Position numbers and translations under genes: made by a program. Of a DNA stretch of 64,000 nt, positions 1 through 8,585 are shown piece after piece. The DNA is from Oceanospirillaceae bacterium ASP10-02a. GTDB lineage: Bacteria > Pseudomonadota > Gammaproteobacteria > Pseudomonadales > Balneatricaceae. Positions within the stretch are counted from its first letter, which is position 1; every line of letters starts with the position of its first letter. The stretch lies in the NCBI GenBank assembly GCA_905182035.1, contig CAJIZL010000002.1, positions 1-64,000 of the forward strand, given 5' to 3'. Below the pieces are notes generated by a model. That model was given only the letters and a program-made list of their open reading frames with translations, made no database searches and had not been told where the DNA came from.

Positions 1-1368
1 TTTTGCAACTAAAGCCCGAGCTGCAGCGCCATGGTGTAGCAATAATGGGCCTACATCTAAACCTTCAATAACGCCATATTTTACTCGCCATTGGCCAGCA
101 ACCATCACGTGTTCTGCTTTGTGGGCACCACATAGTAACAGGGCGGCTAACGGGTCGTGGCTGCCACTAAAACGCATTTCACTAAGTTTGAAGAAAGCAA
201 TGTCTGCTTGTTTGCCCACTTCTAACGACCCAATGTCAGAGCGCCCTAACATCTTTGCGCTGCCTTCTGTGGCCCAACGATAGGCATCAAAGTGACTGAC
301 GTGTGCACCGTATTTTAATCGTTGCAAATATAAAGCTTGGCGCACTTCTTGAATCATATTAGACCCATCGTTAGAAGCTGATCCATCCACACCTAACCCC
401 ACAGGACAGCCTGCAGCTTCTAGTTCTAGTACTGGCGCCATGCCTGAGGCTAACATCATGTTGGAAGTGGGGCAGTGGCATATGCCCGTACCCGCCGCAC
501 CTAAGCGTTGAATTTCATCAGAGTTAAAGTGAATGCCATGGGCTAGCCATGTTTGTGGGCCAAGCCAACCTACGCTGTCAAGGTAATCAACTGTGCGTAA
601 ACCAAAGCGTTGTAAACAAAAGTTCTCTTCGTCAATGGTTTCAGCTAGGTGAGTGTGAAGCATAACCTTGTGTTGTGCGGCAAGGGTTGCAGAATTACGC
701 ATTAATTCCGGGGTTACAGAAAAAGGTGAACAAGGTGCTAAGGCCACTTGCAACATGCTGCCTTCCCTGGCGTCGTGATAACGCTTAATTACGCGCTCGC
801 TATCGGCCAGAATCGTATCTTCTTGCTGTACGGTGCTTTGTGGAGGTAAGCCACCATCATCTACCCCTAAACTCATGGAACCTCGGGTCATGGTCATACG
901 TATACCAATGCTTGCAGCCGCTTCTGCTTGTATATCCATGGCATCTGTTAGTGCTTCAGGAAACAAGTAGTGGTGGTCTGCAGCTGTGGTGCAGCCAGAC
1001 AACAATAGTTCTGCTAAAGCTAAGCGTGTGGCTTGGTACAGCATATCTGGTTCTAACCCTGCCCATACGGGATAAAGGCTTGTAAGCCAGCCAAAAAGTG
1101 GCTTGTTAAGGGCCTTTGGTAATGCGCGAGTTAGGGTTTGGTAAAAGTGGTGGTGACCGTTGATTAAACCAGGAAGTATGACAAGATCACTGCATTCCAT
1201 TACCTCATTATAGACACTGTTAGGTTGCTGTCCTTGGGGTACCAATTCCACGATTGTCTGCCCTTGAATAACTAAGCCACCCTGAGCGTTGCTAGCTAAT
1301 ATCGCTAGGGGGTTTTTAAGCCAAATTGTATTACTTGATGACGGACTTAATGACTTGTTTAATGACAT
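1..1368 (-). CDS. 8-oxoguanine deaminase-type amidohydrolase (3' end cut by window edge)
   Basis: Metal-dependent amidohydrolase of the TRZ/ATZ family. It most resembles bacterial 8-oxoguanine deaminases, which convert 8-oxoguanine to urate in purine salvage and detoxification. The first 456 residues are visible, about the full family length, so only the last few residues should be missing. Seen: PGLINGHHHFYQTLTRA around residues 66-82 with the metal-binding H72/H74, HTHLAE at 238-243, a LAHGIHF segment near 276, and GLGVDGSASNDGSNM carrying the late metal aspartate near 325. The ATG at 1368 has only a weak upstream purine stretch. The GMC oxidoreductase lies upstream on the same strand, 144 bases away. 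Guanine or hydroxy-triazine substrates are alternatives; the HHHFYQ form favours 8-oxoguanine. Confidence 0.85.
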   Translation of the reverse strand, partial: MSLNKSLSPSSSNTIWLKNPLAILASNAQGGLVIQGQTIVELVPQGQQPNSVYNEVMECSDLVILPGLINGHHHFYQTLTRALPKALNKPLFGWLTSLYPVWAGLEPDMLYQATRLALAELLLSGCTTAADHHYLFPEALTDAMDIQAEAAASIGIRMTMTRGSMSLGVDDGGLPPQSTVQQEDTILADSERVIKRYHDAREGSMLQVALAPCSPFSVTPELMRNSATLAAQHKVMLHTHLAETIDEENFCLQRFGLRTVDYLDSVGWLGPQTWLAHGIHFNSDEIQRLGAAGTGICHCPTSNMMLASGMAPVLELEAAGCPVGLGVDGSASNDGSNMIQEVRQALYLQRLKYGAHVSHFDAYRWATEGSAKMLGRSDIGSLEVGKQADIAFFKLSEMRFSGSHDPLAALLLCGAHKAEHVMVAGQWRVKYGVIEGLDVGPLLLHHGAAARALVAK

Positions 1369-1512
1369 AGGGGCGAAGCTTCCACGTGATTACGCAATAG
1401 TATTTGAGGTTCAGAATTAAGTTTCCTAAGTTAATATATCTTATTCCCCTAGTGGAAGACACTGAGGTACTTAGGCACTGAATGCTTAGATGTAACCTAC
1501 CTTGTTGGTTTT

Positions 1513-3114
1513 TTAACCCTGCAAAATCATATCAGCAGCTTTCTCTGCGATCATAATGGTTGGAGAGTTGGTGTTACCTGATGTGATTGTTGGCATGATG
1601 GATGCGTCTACAACACGCAGACCGCTAACGCCATTGACTCGTAAGTCTGTGCCAACCACGGCTTGATCATCTGGGCCCATACGACAGGTTCCTACTGGAT
1701 GAAATATGGTGGTGCCTATTTCACCAGCAATTTTAGCTAAATCTGTATCCGATTGATAAGCCTTGCCTGGTTTGATTTCAGTGGGGCTATACTTTTCCAT
1801 CACCGACTGCTCAGCTATATTGCGGGCCAACCTGATGGCCTTTGCTGCAACTAGTTTATCAGACTCTGTAGTTAGATAGTTGGGGTTAATAACCGGGTGT
1901 GCCAATGGATCGGCAGAAACAATGTGGCTTGACCCGCGGCTTTGTGGGCGTAATGGAACGATACTTGCTGTAAATGCAGGGAAGGGATGTAGTGGGTCAC
2001 CAAACTTTTCTAATGACAGTGGTTGTACATGAAATTCTAGATCAGCGGTTTCCACTTCGGGACTGGATTTAGCAAATATTCCTAACTGGCTGGGCGCCAT
2101 TGACATGGGGCCCTTACGCGACCATAAGTATTCAAGCCCGATGCCCACACGGCCAAATAGGCTTCCAGCACGTTGATTGAGGGTTATTACATTTTCAACC
2201 TGAAAGGCAACACGTAATTGAAGGTGATCTTGTAAATTTTCTCCCACTTCATTGGACTGATAAACAACGTCAATGCCTGCTTTACGCAAGTAATTGGGGT
2301 TACCAATACCAGACAGTTCGAGGATTTGTGGTGAGCCAATAGCCCCTGCGGACAGGATGACTTCGCCATTTGTGTGATAGGTGACGGCTTTACCTTTAAG
2401 CATCACCTCCACACCACAGGCACGTTGATCATCAAATATAACTCGCTGAACTTGTGCTTGGGTTATTACCTTCAGATTGGTACGTTTCAGCACTGGCCGT
2501 AAGAACCCTTTCGATGTGTTCCAGCGCCAGCCGTTTTTTTGATTTACACGAAAGTACGAAGATCCTTCATTATTGCCACGGTTAAAATCTTCAATTTTAT
2601 CAATACCAGCTTGTTGGGCAGCATCGCGGTATGCGTCTAAAACTTCCCACGATAGGCGTTGTTTTTCAACACGCCATTCGCCACCAGAACCATGGAAGTC
2701 ATCAGCGCCAGCATAATAATCTTCTGATTTTTTAAAATAAGGCAAGACGTCTTTCCAGCCCCAGCCAGTATTGCCCATATCACGCCAGCCATCGTAATCA
2801 TTGGCCTGCCCCCGCATATAGATCATTCCATTGATTGATGAGCAGCCTCCTAAAACACGCCCACGTGGGTAATTTATTTGTCGACCGTTTAGACCTTTTT
2901 GTTTGGATGTTTTAAAACCCCAGTCTGTGCGCGGGTTACCCATGCAGTAAAGGTATCCAACAGGGATATGAATCCAAATATAATTATCTTTGCCACCTGC
3001 TTCTAACAATAAAACCTTGTTTTCTGGGTTCTTTGAAAGTCGGTTTGCAAGCACACAACCGGCTGATCCACCGCCTACAATAATATAATCGTAGTTTGAG
3101 TTGTCTGTGGTCAT
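1513..3114 (-). CDS. GMC family FAD-dependent oxidoreductase (choline/alcohol dehydrogenase-like)
   Basis: 533-residue glucose-methanol-choline oxidoreductase. Seen: FAD-binding GGGSAGCVLANRLS at 14-27, GMC signature 1 (PRGRVLGGCSSINGMIYMRG, 83-102), signature 2 (GAIGSPQILELSGIG, 257-271), and the C-terminal catalytic region with HPVGTCRMGP (H472) and GNTNSP (N516). The family oxidises primary alcohols, including choline, polyethylene glycol and medium-chain alcohols; the substrate cannot be fixed from sequence. No betaine-aldehyde dehydrogenase or betI lies beside it, so it is not called betA. The ATG start directly precedes the Rossmann fold, as usual for the family. A 344-base divergent gap separates it from the glycerophosphodiesterase gene. 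Confidence 0.85.
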   Translation of the reverse strand: MTTDNSNYDYIIVGGGSAGCVLANRLSKNPENKVLLLEAGGKDNYIWIHIPVGYLYCMGNPRTDWGFKTSKQKGLNGRQINYPRGRVLGGCSSINGMIYMRGQANDYDGWRDMGNTGWGWKDVLPYFKKSEDYYAGADDFHGSGGEWRVEKQRLSWEVLDAYRDAAQQAGIDKIEDFNRGNNEGSSYFRVNQKNGWRWNTSKGFLRPVLKRTNLKVITQAQVQRVIFDDQRACGVEVMLKGKAVTYHTNGEVILSAGAIGSPQILELSGIGNPNYLRKAGIDVVYQSNEVGENLQDHLQLRVAFQVENVITLNQRAGSLFGRVGIGLEYLWSRKGPMSMAPSQLGIFAKSSPEVETADLEFHVQPLSLEKFGDPLHPFPAFTASIVPLRPQSRGSSHIVSADPLAHPVINPNYLTTESDKLVAAKAIRLARNIAEQSVMEKYSPTEIKPGKAYQSDTDLAKIAGEIGTTIFHPVGTCRMGPDDQAVVGTDLRVNGVSGLRVVDASIMPTITSGNTNSPTIMIAEKAADMILQG

Positions 3115-3458
3115 GGCAGGGCCTATTGTGAGTGTTTAGATGTGAATGAGCTGTGAGGGGCTCGTTTACAAAGGGTTTAGACGATGGACAATTAGGCTTT
3201 AAGGTTAGGCTGCGCACCATATATTTAGCTTCAGCTACGCTGATAGTGTATCAATAACTTGACTCTTTAAACAGGTATGGAACGGATCTCGCCATGAACA
3301 GGTTTTTGTTTGCTTTAGAGCAATAATTTAGCTTTCCTTGTGTTTTATACTGATAAAAATATTGACGATAAACCACATGTTTGGAGTAGGTAGGTTGGCA
3401 GGATCCCAGTTTGAGAGCACAATAGACACTTATCGAATTTGCTTAGGTTGCAGACCCA
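3115..3458. other. Divergent intergenic region between the GMC oxidoreductase and glycerophosphodiesterase genes
   Basis: 344 bases, AT-rich, without a convincing gene. The region must hold promoters for both divergent genes, but I see no strong -35/-10 pair. The only clear structure is a 13-base inverted repeat at 3241-3253, listed separately. Confidence 0.6.
3241..3253. promoter_or_regulatory. Possible operator: 13-base inverted repeat
   Basis: TGATAGTGTATCA is a perfect inverted repeat (TGATA-GTG-TATCA) in the divergent intergenic region, about 130 bases upstream of the GMC gene start and 205 upstream of the glycerophosphodiesterase start. On the minus strand it also contains TTGATA, a possible -35 box. 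No regulator is assigned. Confidence 0.25.
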
Positions 3459-4157
3459 ATGCAGTTATTTGCCCACCGTGGTGTTAGTGATTTAGCGCCA
3501 GAAAATTCTATGGCGGCCTTTGAGTTAGCACTGGAGCAGCAATGCGATGGAATTGAGTTGGATGTACGTTTAATGTCTGGTCAGGTGGTGGTGATGCACG
3601 ATGCTAGCGTAGACCGCACTACCAATGGTACAGGCCTTGTTAATCAACTAAGCGTCCAGCAATGGCAGCAGCTAGATGCTGGCAATGGTGAAGTGCCACC
3701 TAGCTTAAGACAGGTGCTAGAACTAGTAGCTGGGTGCTGTGAAGTTAATATAGAGCTTAAGTCTTCTGACGTAGTGGTGCAGGTGGCTGTAGAATTGACC
3801 TATGCTATAGATCACCTTGGATTCAAGCTAACGCAATTATGTGTCTCAGCCTTTGATCATCGTTTATTAATAGCTTTAAAAAAGATATTACCTCACATTA
3901 ATATTGCACCACTCATTTCTTCATGCCCTGTTTCATTATCTCAGTTAGCTTACGACATGGGTGCTCAAGCCTTACACAGCCACACAGAAACCACTGATGC
4001 AGAACTTGTTAATGACGCACATGGCTGTGAATTGGCCATTAGGGTTTACACTGTGACAGAGGCTGCTGATCTACTGCGTTTAAAGCAAATCGGCATTGAC
4101 GCTGTGTTTGTAAATGACGTAGCTTGGGCTAGGAAAGTGCTTACTGCTGCTGGCTGA
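3459..4157 (+). CDS. ugpQ: Glycerophosphodiester phosphodiesterase
   Basis: 232-residue GDPD-fold enzyme that hydrolyses glycerophosphodiesters to glycerol-3-phosphate and an alcohol. Seen: FAHRGVSDLAPENS at the N-terminus with catalytic H6-R7, metal-binding E33 and D35 in GIELDVRL, and H47 in VVMHDASVDRTTNGTG. No signal peptide is visible, so it is probably cytoplasmic, as E. coli UgpQ is. The start ATG gives the canonical short N-terminus although a ribosome-binding site is hard to see. The 3' end overlaps the convergent MFS gene by 17 bases. Confidence 0.9.
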   Translation: MQLFAHRGVSDLAPENSMAAFELALEQQCDGIELDVRLMSGQVVVMHDASVDRTTNGTGLVNQLSVQQWQQLDAGNGEVPPSLRQVLELVAGCCEVNIELKSSDVVVQVAVELTYAIDHLGFKLTQLCVSAFDHRLLIALKKILPHINIAPLISSCPVSLSQLAYDMGAQALHSHTETTDAELVNDAHGCELAIRVYTVTEAADLLRLKQIGIDAVFVNDVAWARKVLTAAG

Positions 4158-5325
4158 GCTTGTTATGACTCCACCAAATTACTACCAGCAATAAACCTAA
4201 CAAAGGCAGGCTCATTAAATTAATAGTTTTCCAGCTAGTGGCGCTTAAGAGCCAACCTGCAGATAAGGATGCTATGGCTTGAGCGCCAAAAACCATAAGC
4301 TCATTAAACGCTTGGGCGCGGTATTTCTCTGCTTCTTGATACGTTGTAATGAGAAGTGAAGTGCTACTAACAAATAGAAAATTCCAACCGATACCCAAAG
4401 TAACCAGGCTTACCCAATAACCCGCTACAGTTTGATCTACTTGGCTAACGCCAGCACATATCCCTAAAGCACATATGCCTGCAACCATTATGGCCCTATG
4501 GCCATAATTTGTTATCAATTTGCCAACGAAAAGAGATGGCAAAAACATGCCAACAACATGCCACTGGATGATGATACCAGCATCGTTAATACTGTGGCCA
4601 TCCATCACGTGCATGCTGACTGGTGCAGCAGTCATAAGAAATACCATTAATGCGTAAGACACTGTTGCTGCAAACACGGCTAAGACAAAGTTTGGGTGCT
4701 GTGCCAACTGTCTAACAGTTTTGCTTGGATAATCTTTAGTTTTTGTTTTTTGCTCAGGCGTTTGCAGCCAGATTAGGATGATGGCTGGTATGAGCACCAT
4801 CACCGATAAGGCGAGGTATGAACCAACAAAAGTATGTTGAGGAATCCAGTCGCTAGCATAATTAACAACACTTGGGCCTAAAAATGCACCTGCAATGCCT
4901 GATAACAAAATCGCAGATATGGCCTGTGGCGCAACTTCTGTTGCTACACTTTCCGCTGCAGCAAAACGGTAATGCTGAACGAAGGCGTAGCTAGCTCCTA
5001 AGCTTAAACAAGAGAAGCAATAGAGCCAAAATAGACTATGCCATATCGCTGTGGCGCCTAATAAGGCTGACCCTGAAGCAAGTATTGCAGCACCAATAAA
5101 GCCAAATCTTCGACCTTTTTTGCTCATTAGCATGGCTGCTGGCACTGTGCCTAATGCGGTGCCTACCACCGAGGCCGCAACTGGAAGGGTGGCCATGGTG
5201 ACAGAGGGTGCCAGTAGAGCACCAATAATACCACCTAAAAAGAAAGTGACGGAAGCGGCAGTAAAGGAAAAAGCGTGCGATACCGACAACAACCACACGG
5301 TACGGCTAAAGGATTGGGCGAGCAT
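4141..5325 (-). CDS. MFS transporter, substrate unknown
   Basis: 394-residue hydrophobic protein with about 12 predicted membrane segments and a central cytoplasmic loop near residues 190-210 (EQKTKTKDYPSKTVRQL). A Major Facilitator loop 2-3 signature-like segment, MLMSKKGRRFGFIGAA, occurs near residue 66. There is no close substrate indication. It is divergent from psrA and convergent with ugpQ. The start ATG is the only reasonable one; no strong ribosome-binding site is seen. Confidence 0.8.
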   Translation of the reverse strand: MLAQSFSRTVWLLSVSHAFSFTAASVTFFLGGIIGALLAPSVTMATLPVAASVVGTALGTVPAAMLMSKKGRRFGFIGAAILASGSALLGATAIWHSLFWLYCFSCLSLGASYAFVQHYRFAAAESVATEVAPQAISAILLSGIAGAFLGPSVVNYASDWIPQHTFVGSYLALSVMVLIPAIILIWLQTPEQKTKTKDYPSKTVRQLAQHPNFVLAVFAATVSYALMVFLMTAAPVSMHVMDGHSINDAGIIIQWHVVGMFLPSLFVGKLITNYGHRAIMVAGICALGICAGVSQVDQTVAGYWVSLVTLGIGWNFLFVSSTSLLITTYQEAEKYRAQAFNELMVFGAQAIASLSAGWLLSATSWKTINLMSLPLLGLLLVVIWWSHNKLSQQQ

Positions 5326-5420
5326 ATGAATTAAACTTAATATATTATGGAGGCGGCTATGGTAACTGATCTAACTAGTTGGAACTAGGGGATATCTTAC
5401 TTTACAGAGCTTGCTAGAGC

Positions 5421-5426
5421 TATAAT
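5421..5426 (+). promoter_or_regulatory. psrA promoter, consensus -10 box
   Basis: A perfect TATAAT lies 57 bases upstream of the psrA ATG. No good -35 at 16-18 bases is visible (TTTACA at 5401-5406 is only 14 away). The predicted start site near 5433 falls just before the PsrA operator. Confidence 0.5.
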
Positions 5427-5440
5427 AGTCGTGTTAGTTT

Positions 5441-5454
5441 TAAACGCATGTTTT
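5441..5454. promoter_or_regulatory. Putative PsrA autoregulatory operator
   Basis: AAAC-GCAT-GTTT at 5442-5453, flanked by T on each side, matches the known Pseudomonas PsrA site pattern (AAAC-N2-4-GTTT between G/C bases) except for the outermost bases. It lies about 15 bases downstream of the TATAAT, so a bound repressor would block the start of psrA transcription, as in the known autorepression of PsrA. Confidence 0.6.
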
Positions 5455-5482
5455 AAACAAAAATTATTAGTAAAAAACAACA

Positions 5483-6136
5483 ATGACAAGTTCCACCATT
5501 GATCGTATTTTAGATGCCGCAGAAGCTGAGTTTTCAGCTCATGGTTTTGTAGAGACATCTCTTAGAACCATTACTAGCAAGGCCAAGGTTAATTTAGCCG
5601 CAGTAAATTATCATTTTGGTTCAAAGAAAGGCTTAATTCAAGCTGTAACAGATCGTTTTTTAGGGCCACTAACTCAAAATCTTCATGCACAGTTAAGTGC
5701 TTATGAAAAGTCTTTTAGCAAAAGCCATAATGATGAGCAAGAGTTGCAGGTTTTGTTGGCTATTTTGGCACGATCTTGCCAGCACGTTGCGCAACAAAAT
5801 CATCATAGTTTAGCTGTGTTTGCACGCCTTATAAGTACCGCTTATAGCCAGTCCCAAGGGCACCTTCGTAAGCACCTTTCCTATCAATACGGTGCTTCAT
5901 TTTTGTACTTTATGAAACTGCTTCGTAAACATATGCCAGAGATGACTGATGAGCAGTTTTTTTGGCGTTTTCATTATCTATTGGGCATATTGGTTTTTTC
6001 CCTTTCCAGTAGTGAAGCTCTTTTAGCTATTTGTGAGCGAGAATACGCTAGCAACCGTAGTTTGGATCAAATTATGGTGGATATCGTACCCGTTATGGCG
6101 AGTGCGGCCCAAGCACCAATTATAGGAGAGTTTTAA
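5483..6136 (+). CDS. psrA: TetR-family fatty-acid-responsive regulator PsrA
   Basis: 217-residue TetR regulator. The helix-turn-helix spans about residues 27-50 (LRTITSKAKVNLAAVNYHFG). The C-terminal half carries AYSQSQGHLRKHL and FFWRFHYLLGILVFSLSS, segments I recognise from Pseudomonas PsrA, a repressor released by long-chain fatty acids that controls beta-oxidation genes and itself. The promoter carries a PsrA-like operator, which supports the call. psrA shares a TAATG junction with the MscS gene downstream, so they are probably cotranscribed. The start is the first in-frame ATG; its leader is A-rich without a clear Shine-Dalgarno sequence. Confidence 0.88.
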   Translation: MTSSTIDRILDAAEAEFSAHGFVETSLRTITSKAKVNLAAVNYHFGSKKGLIQAVTDRFLGPLTQNLHAQLSAYEKSFSKSHNDEQELQVLLAILARSCQHVAQQNHHSLAVFARLISTAYSQSQGHLRKHLSYQYGASFLYFMKLLRKHMPEMTDEQFFWRFHYLLGILVFSLSSSEALLAICEREYASNRSLDQIMVDIVPVMASAAQAPIIGEF

Positions 6137-7239
6137 TGAACTCGATGAACCAGTTGTTAGGAAATGTAGGGATAGATACTTCACAATCGATTTTGCTTAC
6201 TAAAGTGTTTCTGTTGGTATTAGCAGTACTATTATTTAACTTTGTAGTGCGTAGAATATTTGTGCGTTTAGCCGTACAGCTGAAAAAAACTGAAAATGAA
6301 TGGGATGACGCTCTGCTCGATGCCGCACGTAAACCTTTAGCTTGGGGAGTGTGGGTTGTAGGCATAGCCTGGGTTGTGGGTATTGTTAGCCACGCTTTTG
6401 ATGCTGACACCTTAAGTTTTGTAGCGAGCTTACGTGACACCTTACTCATTGTTTTGGTGTCTTGGTTTTTAGTACGCTTGGTGAGTGTGGTTGTTTCTAC
6501 GTTAGCTCGACCAGGTAAACATAGAGATGCATGGGATAAAACCACTGTAGAAGCTATGGGTAAGCTAGTTAAGGCGGCTGTTGTAATCACCGCTATTTTA
6601 GCGTTGATGCAACACTTTGGTTTTTCTATTTCTGGCGTATTGGCCTTTGGTGGGGTAGGTGGTATCGCCATTGGTTTTGCTGCCAAAGACCTGTTGTCTA
6701 ACTTTTTTGGGGGCTTGATGATCTATTTGGATCGTCAGTTTTCTGTAGGTGATTGGATCCGCTCGCCTGATAAGGAAATTGAAGGCACGGTGGAATACAT
6801 TGGATGGCGCATCACCCGTATCCGCACCTTTGATATGCGCCCGCTCTACGTGCCTAATGCAACCTTCACCAGTATTTCCGTAGAAAATCCTTCGCGTATG
6901 CATAATAGGAGGTTTTACGAGACTTTTGGCCTGCGCTATGAAGATCAAGACAAAGTCCAAGCCATTACTGTAGCGGTTAAAGAAATGTTATTGGCCCATG
7001 CAGCCATAGATACTCAACAAACTCTCATGGTCAACGTTAATACCTTTAACTCTCACAGTGTAGATTTTTTTGTGTACAGTTTTACCAAAACAACTAAGTG
7101 GGCCGAGTTCCATGAAATTAAGCAGCAGTTGCTTGGTTTAATCAGCGATATCGTAGCCCTCCATGGTGCAGATTTTGCATTTCCCACCCAAACTATTCAT
7201 CTCATGCCTCAACAGGTAATGGATACCAACGGTTCATGA
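6136..7239 (+). CDS. MscS-family mechanosensitive ion channel
   Basis: 367-residue small-conductance mechanosensitive channel. Hydrophobic segments lie at about 18-40, 68-86 and 100-122, followed by the MscS pore helix and beta domain: FGGVGGIAIGFAAKDLLSNF (171-190), then GGLMIYLDRQFSVGDWI. The C-terminal alpha/beta domain includes YVPNATF and a conserved RMHNRR. Such channels open under hypo-osmotic tension in the inner membrane. The start overlaps the psrA stop (TAATG) and follows the ribosome-binding site TAGGAGAG inside psrA; the stop overlaps the next gene by ATGA. The three genes form one operon. Confidence 0.92.
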   Translation: MNSMNQLLGNVGIDTSQSILLTKVFLLVLAVLLFNFVVRRIFVRLAVQLKKTENEWDDALLDAARKPLAWGVWVVGIAWVVGIVSHAFDADTLSFVASLRDTLLIVLVSWFLVRLVSVVVSTLARPGKHRDAWDKTTVEAMGKLVKAAVVITAILALMQHFGFSISGVLAFGGVGGIAIGFAAKDLLSNFFGGLMIYLDRQFSVGDWIRSPDKEIEGTVEYIGWRITRIRTFDMRPLYVPNATFTSISVENPSRMHNRRFYETFGLRYEDQDKVQAITVAVKEMLLAHAAIDTQQTLMVNVNTFNSHSVDFFVYSFTKTTKWAEFHEIKQQLLGLISDIVALHGADFAFPTQTIHLMPQQVMDTNGS

Positions 7240-7832
7240 GTAAGCAGCACTATATTTTTGGCTATGGTAGTTTAATTAGCAGCTCTAGCCGTCGCATTAC
7301 TGGTATTGCAGGTGATTCATTAGCCGTACGAGTGCAGGGATTAGAGCGGACATGGGTAGGTTGGGAAGGGACTGGCATGCGTGCCGTTGCTGCAAGACCG
7401 ATGGCAGGTGCATGCTGTAATGGAGTGTTATTTGAGGTGCCAGAGTCTGAGTTAGAAAAGTTTGATGAGCGAGAAACGCATTATAGAAGGGCCCAACTAG
7501 ATCTATCACAGGTAGACTACCTGCAAGGAGACCAAGCGCTCGATGAAAACAGTCAGGTCTGGGTTTATCTATACAACCATAAAGGCCATGGGTTACAGAG
7601 TGCGCCTATCGTACAATCCTACCTTGATGTGATTTTGTTGGGTTGCCAGGAAATAGCGCCCACATTTGCAAGGGAATTTATAGTACATACCCTTAATTGG
7701 GATATTTGGCATGATGATCGCCACCAACCTGTTTATCCTCGTGCCCAATCTCATTCAGAAGCCATGCAGCTAGATCAGCTATTGGCGGAACTCTTGCCTC
7801 AAGCTTTTACTCGGCGGTGCTTGGCGCCGTAA
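7236..7832 (+). CDS. Gamma-glutamylcyclotransferase-like protein
   Basis: 198-residue protein of the gamma-glutamylcyclotransferase/AIG2 fold. Seen: the nucleotide-like loop FGYGSLI (8-14), GVLFEVPESELEKFDERE near residue 68-85 holding the probable catalytic glutamate, then YLYNHKG. Family members form 5-oxoproline from gamma-glutamyl peptides; the true substrate here is unknown, and ChaC-like glutathione degradation is one possibility. It overlaps the MscS gene by four bases and its 3' end overlaps the convergent csiV gene by 26 bases. Confidence 0.8.
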   Translation: MSKQHYIFGYGSLISSSSRRITGIAGDSLAVRVQGLERTWVGWEGTGMRAVAARPMAGACCNGVLFEVPESELEKFDERETHYRRAQLDLSQVDYLQGDQALDENSQVWVYLYNHKGHGLQSAPIVQSYLDVILLGCQEIAPTFAREFIVHTLNWDIWHDDRHQPVYPRAQSHSEAMQLDQLLAELLPQAFTRRCLAP

Positions 7833-8583
7833 GGTCTACCAATTTAGGTTCATCTGCTGGTATTGCTTCCAAAATAGGCTCTGCTGGCGTGTAGGGAATC
7901 ACTTTAACCAGAAGCACTAGTTTAGGGTGATCTAAGTAGTGTAATTCTTGACTGCGCATCTTACGCCTTTGGATGAGGCTGTAGCGAGTTTCAATAATTG
8001 GCACCAAGCTTTGCCTGTCGCTTAAGAACTTTTGTTTGGTGTGCCGACTGCTTGCGCTTTCGATGGTTGGGAATTGGTTTAAATGCAATTCACTGTGGAT
8101 GTGTAAATAACGTCCTTTGCTGAATCCCAAACTACCTTCAAGCTGCTGATGGCCGGCCCAAGTATAATCACCCTTAATATCGATCCAGTGAATGGCTTTG
8201 TTGCCCCTTAGAATTTGGCGCCAGCTTTGATGTACTAGAACTTCATAATCCTCATGATTTGCTAGTGTTTGGACCTCGTTATTGAGGATGCGTTGGTCTG
8301 CAGGCAAGGCTATGAACTCAACATTCTCTAGTTCGTTTCGGTCACTTACTTCTGGGTCAAAGTGGGCAAGGGTCCTACCATGATGCCATGATATAGGGGC
8401 TGGCTGAAATGGGAATGCTTCTAACGTAGGAACCTTATCTCCTCGTTTGGCAATAATGATCTCTATTTGATACCAGGTCTCGTCTTTGTCGTCAGCGGCC
8501 AATGCTAACGTTGGTTGTAACATTAATAAAACCATAAAAAACGCAGTAAACACGTGCCAATGTGGGAGAAATCTTGATCGCAT
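7807..8583 (-). CDS. csiV: CsiV-type peptidoglycan-binding periplasmic protein
   Basis: 258 residues with a signal peptide (FTAFFMVLLMLQPTLALA, cleavage near 29) and then the WYQIEIIIAKR start typical of the CsiV family. In Vibrio cholerae, CsiV is an outer-membrane-linked partner of LpoA needed for PBP1a activity and lies beside mfd. Here the ATG is two bases after the mfd stop, the same arrangement, so the two are an operon. No catalytic motif is expected. The name rests on the N-terminal motif, length, signal peptide and mfd linkage; the rest of the sequence is family-typical but divergent. Confidence 0.75.
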   Translation of the reverse strand: MRSRFLPHWHVFTAFFMVLLMLQPTLALAADDKDETWYQIEIIIAKRGDKVPTLEAFPFQPAPISWHHGRTLAHFDPEVSDRNELENVEFIALPADQRILNNEVQTLANHEDYEVLVHQSWRQILRGNKAIHWIDIKGDYTWAGHQQLEGSLGFSKGRYLHIHSELHLNQFPTIESASSRHTKQKFLSDRQSLVPIIETRYSLIQRRKMRSQELHYLDHPKLVLLVKVIPYTPAEPILEAIPADEPKLVDLTAPSTAE

Positions 8584-8585
8584 GT

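Noticed and set aside
840-1085. Plus-strand frame inside the amidohydrolase
   Set aside because: The minus strand encodes a clear amidohydrolase there, so this is a shadow.
6120-6686. 188-codon minus-strand open frame
   Set aside because: Fully antisense to the MscS gene with a Thr/Lys/Ala-rich, non-protein-like sequence.
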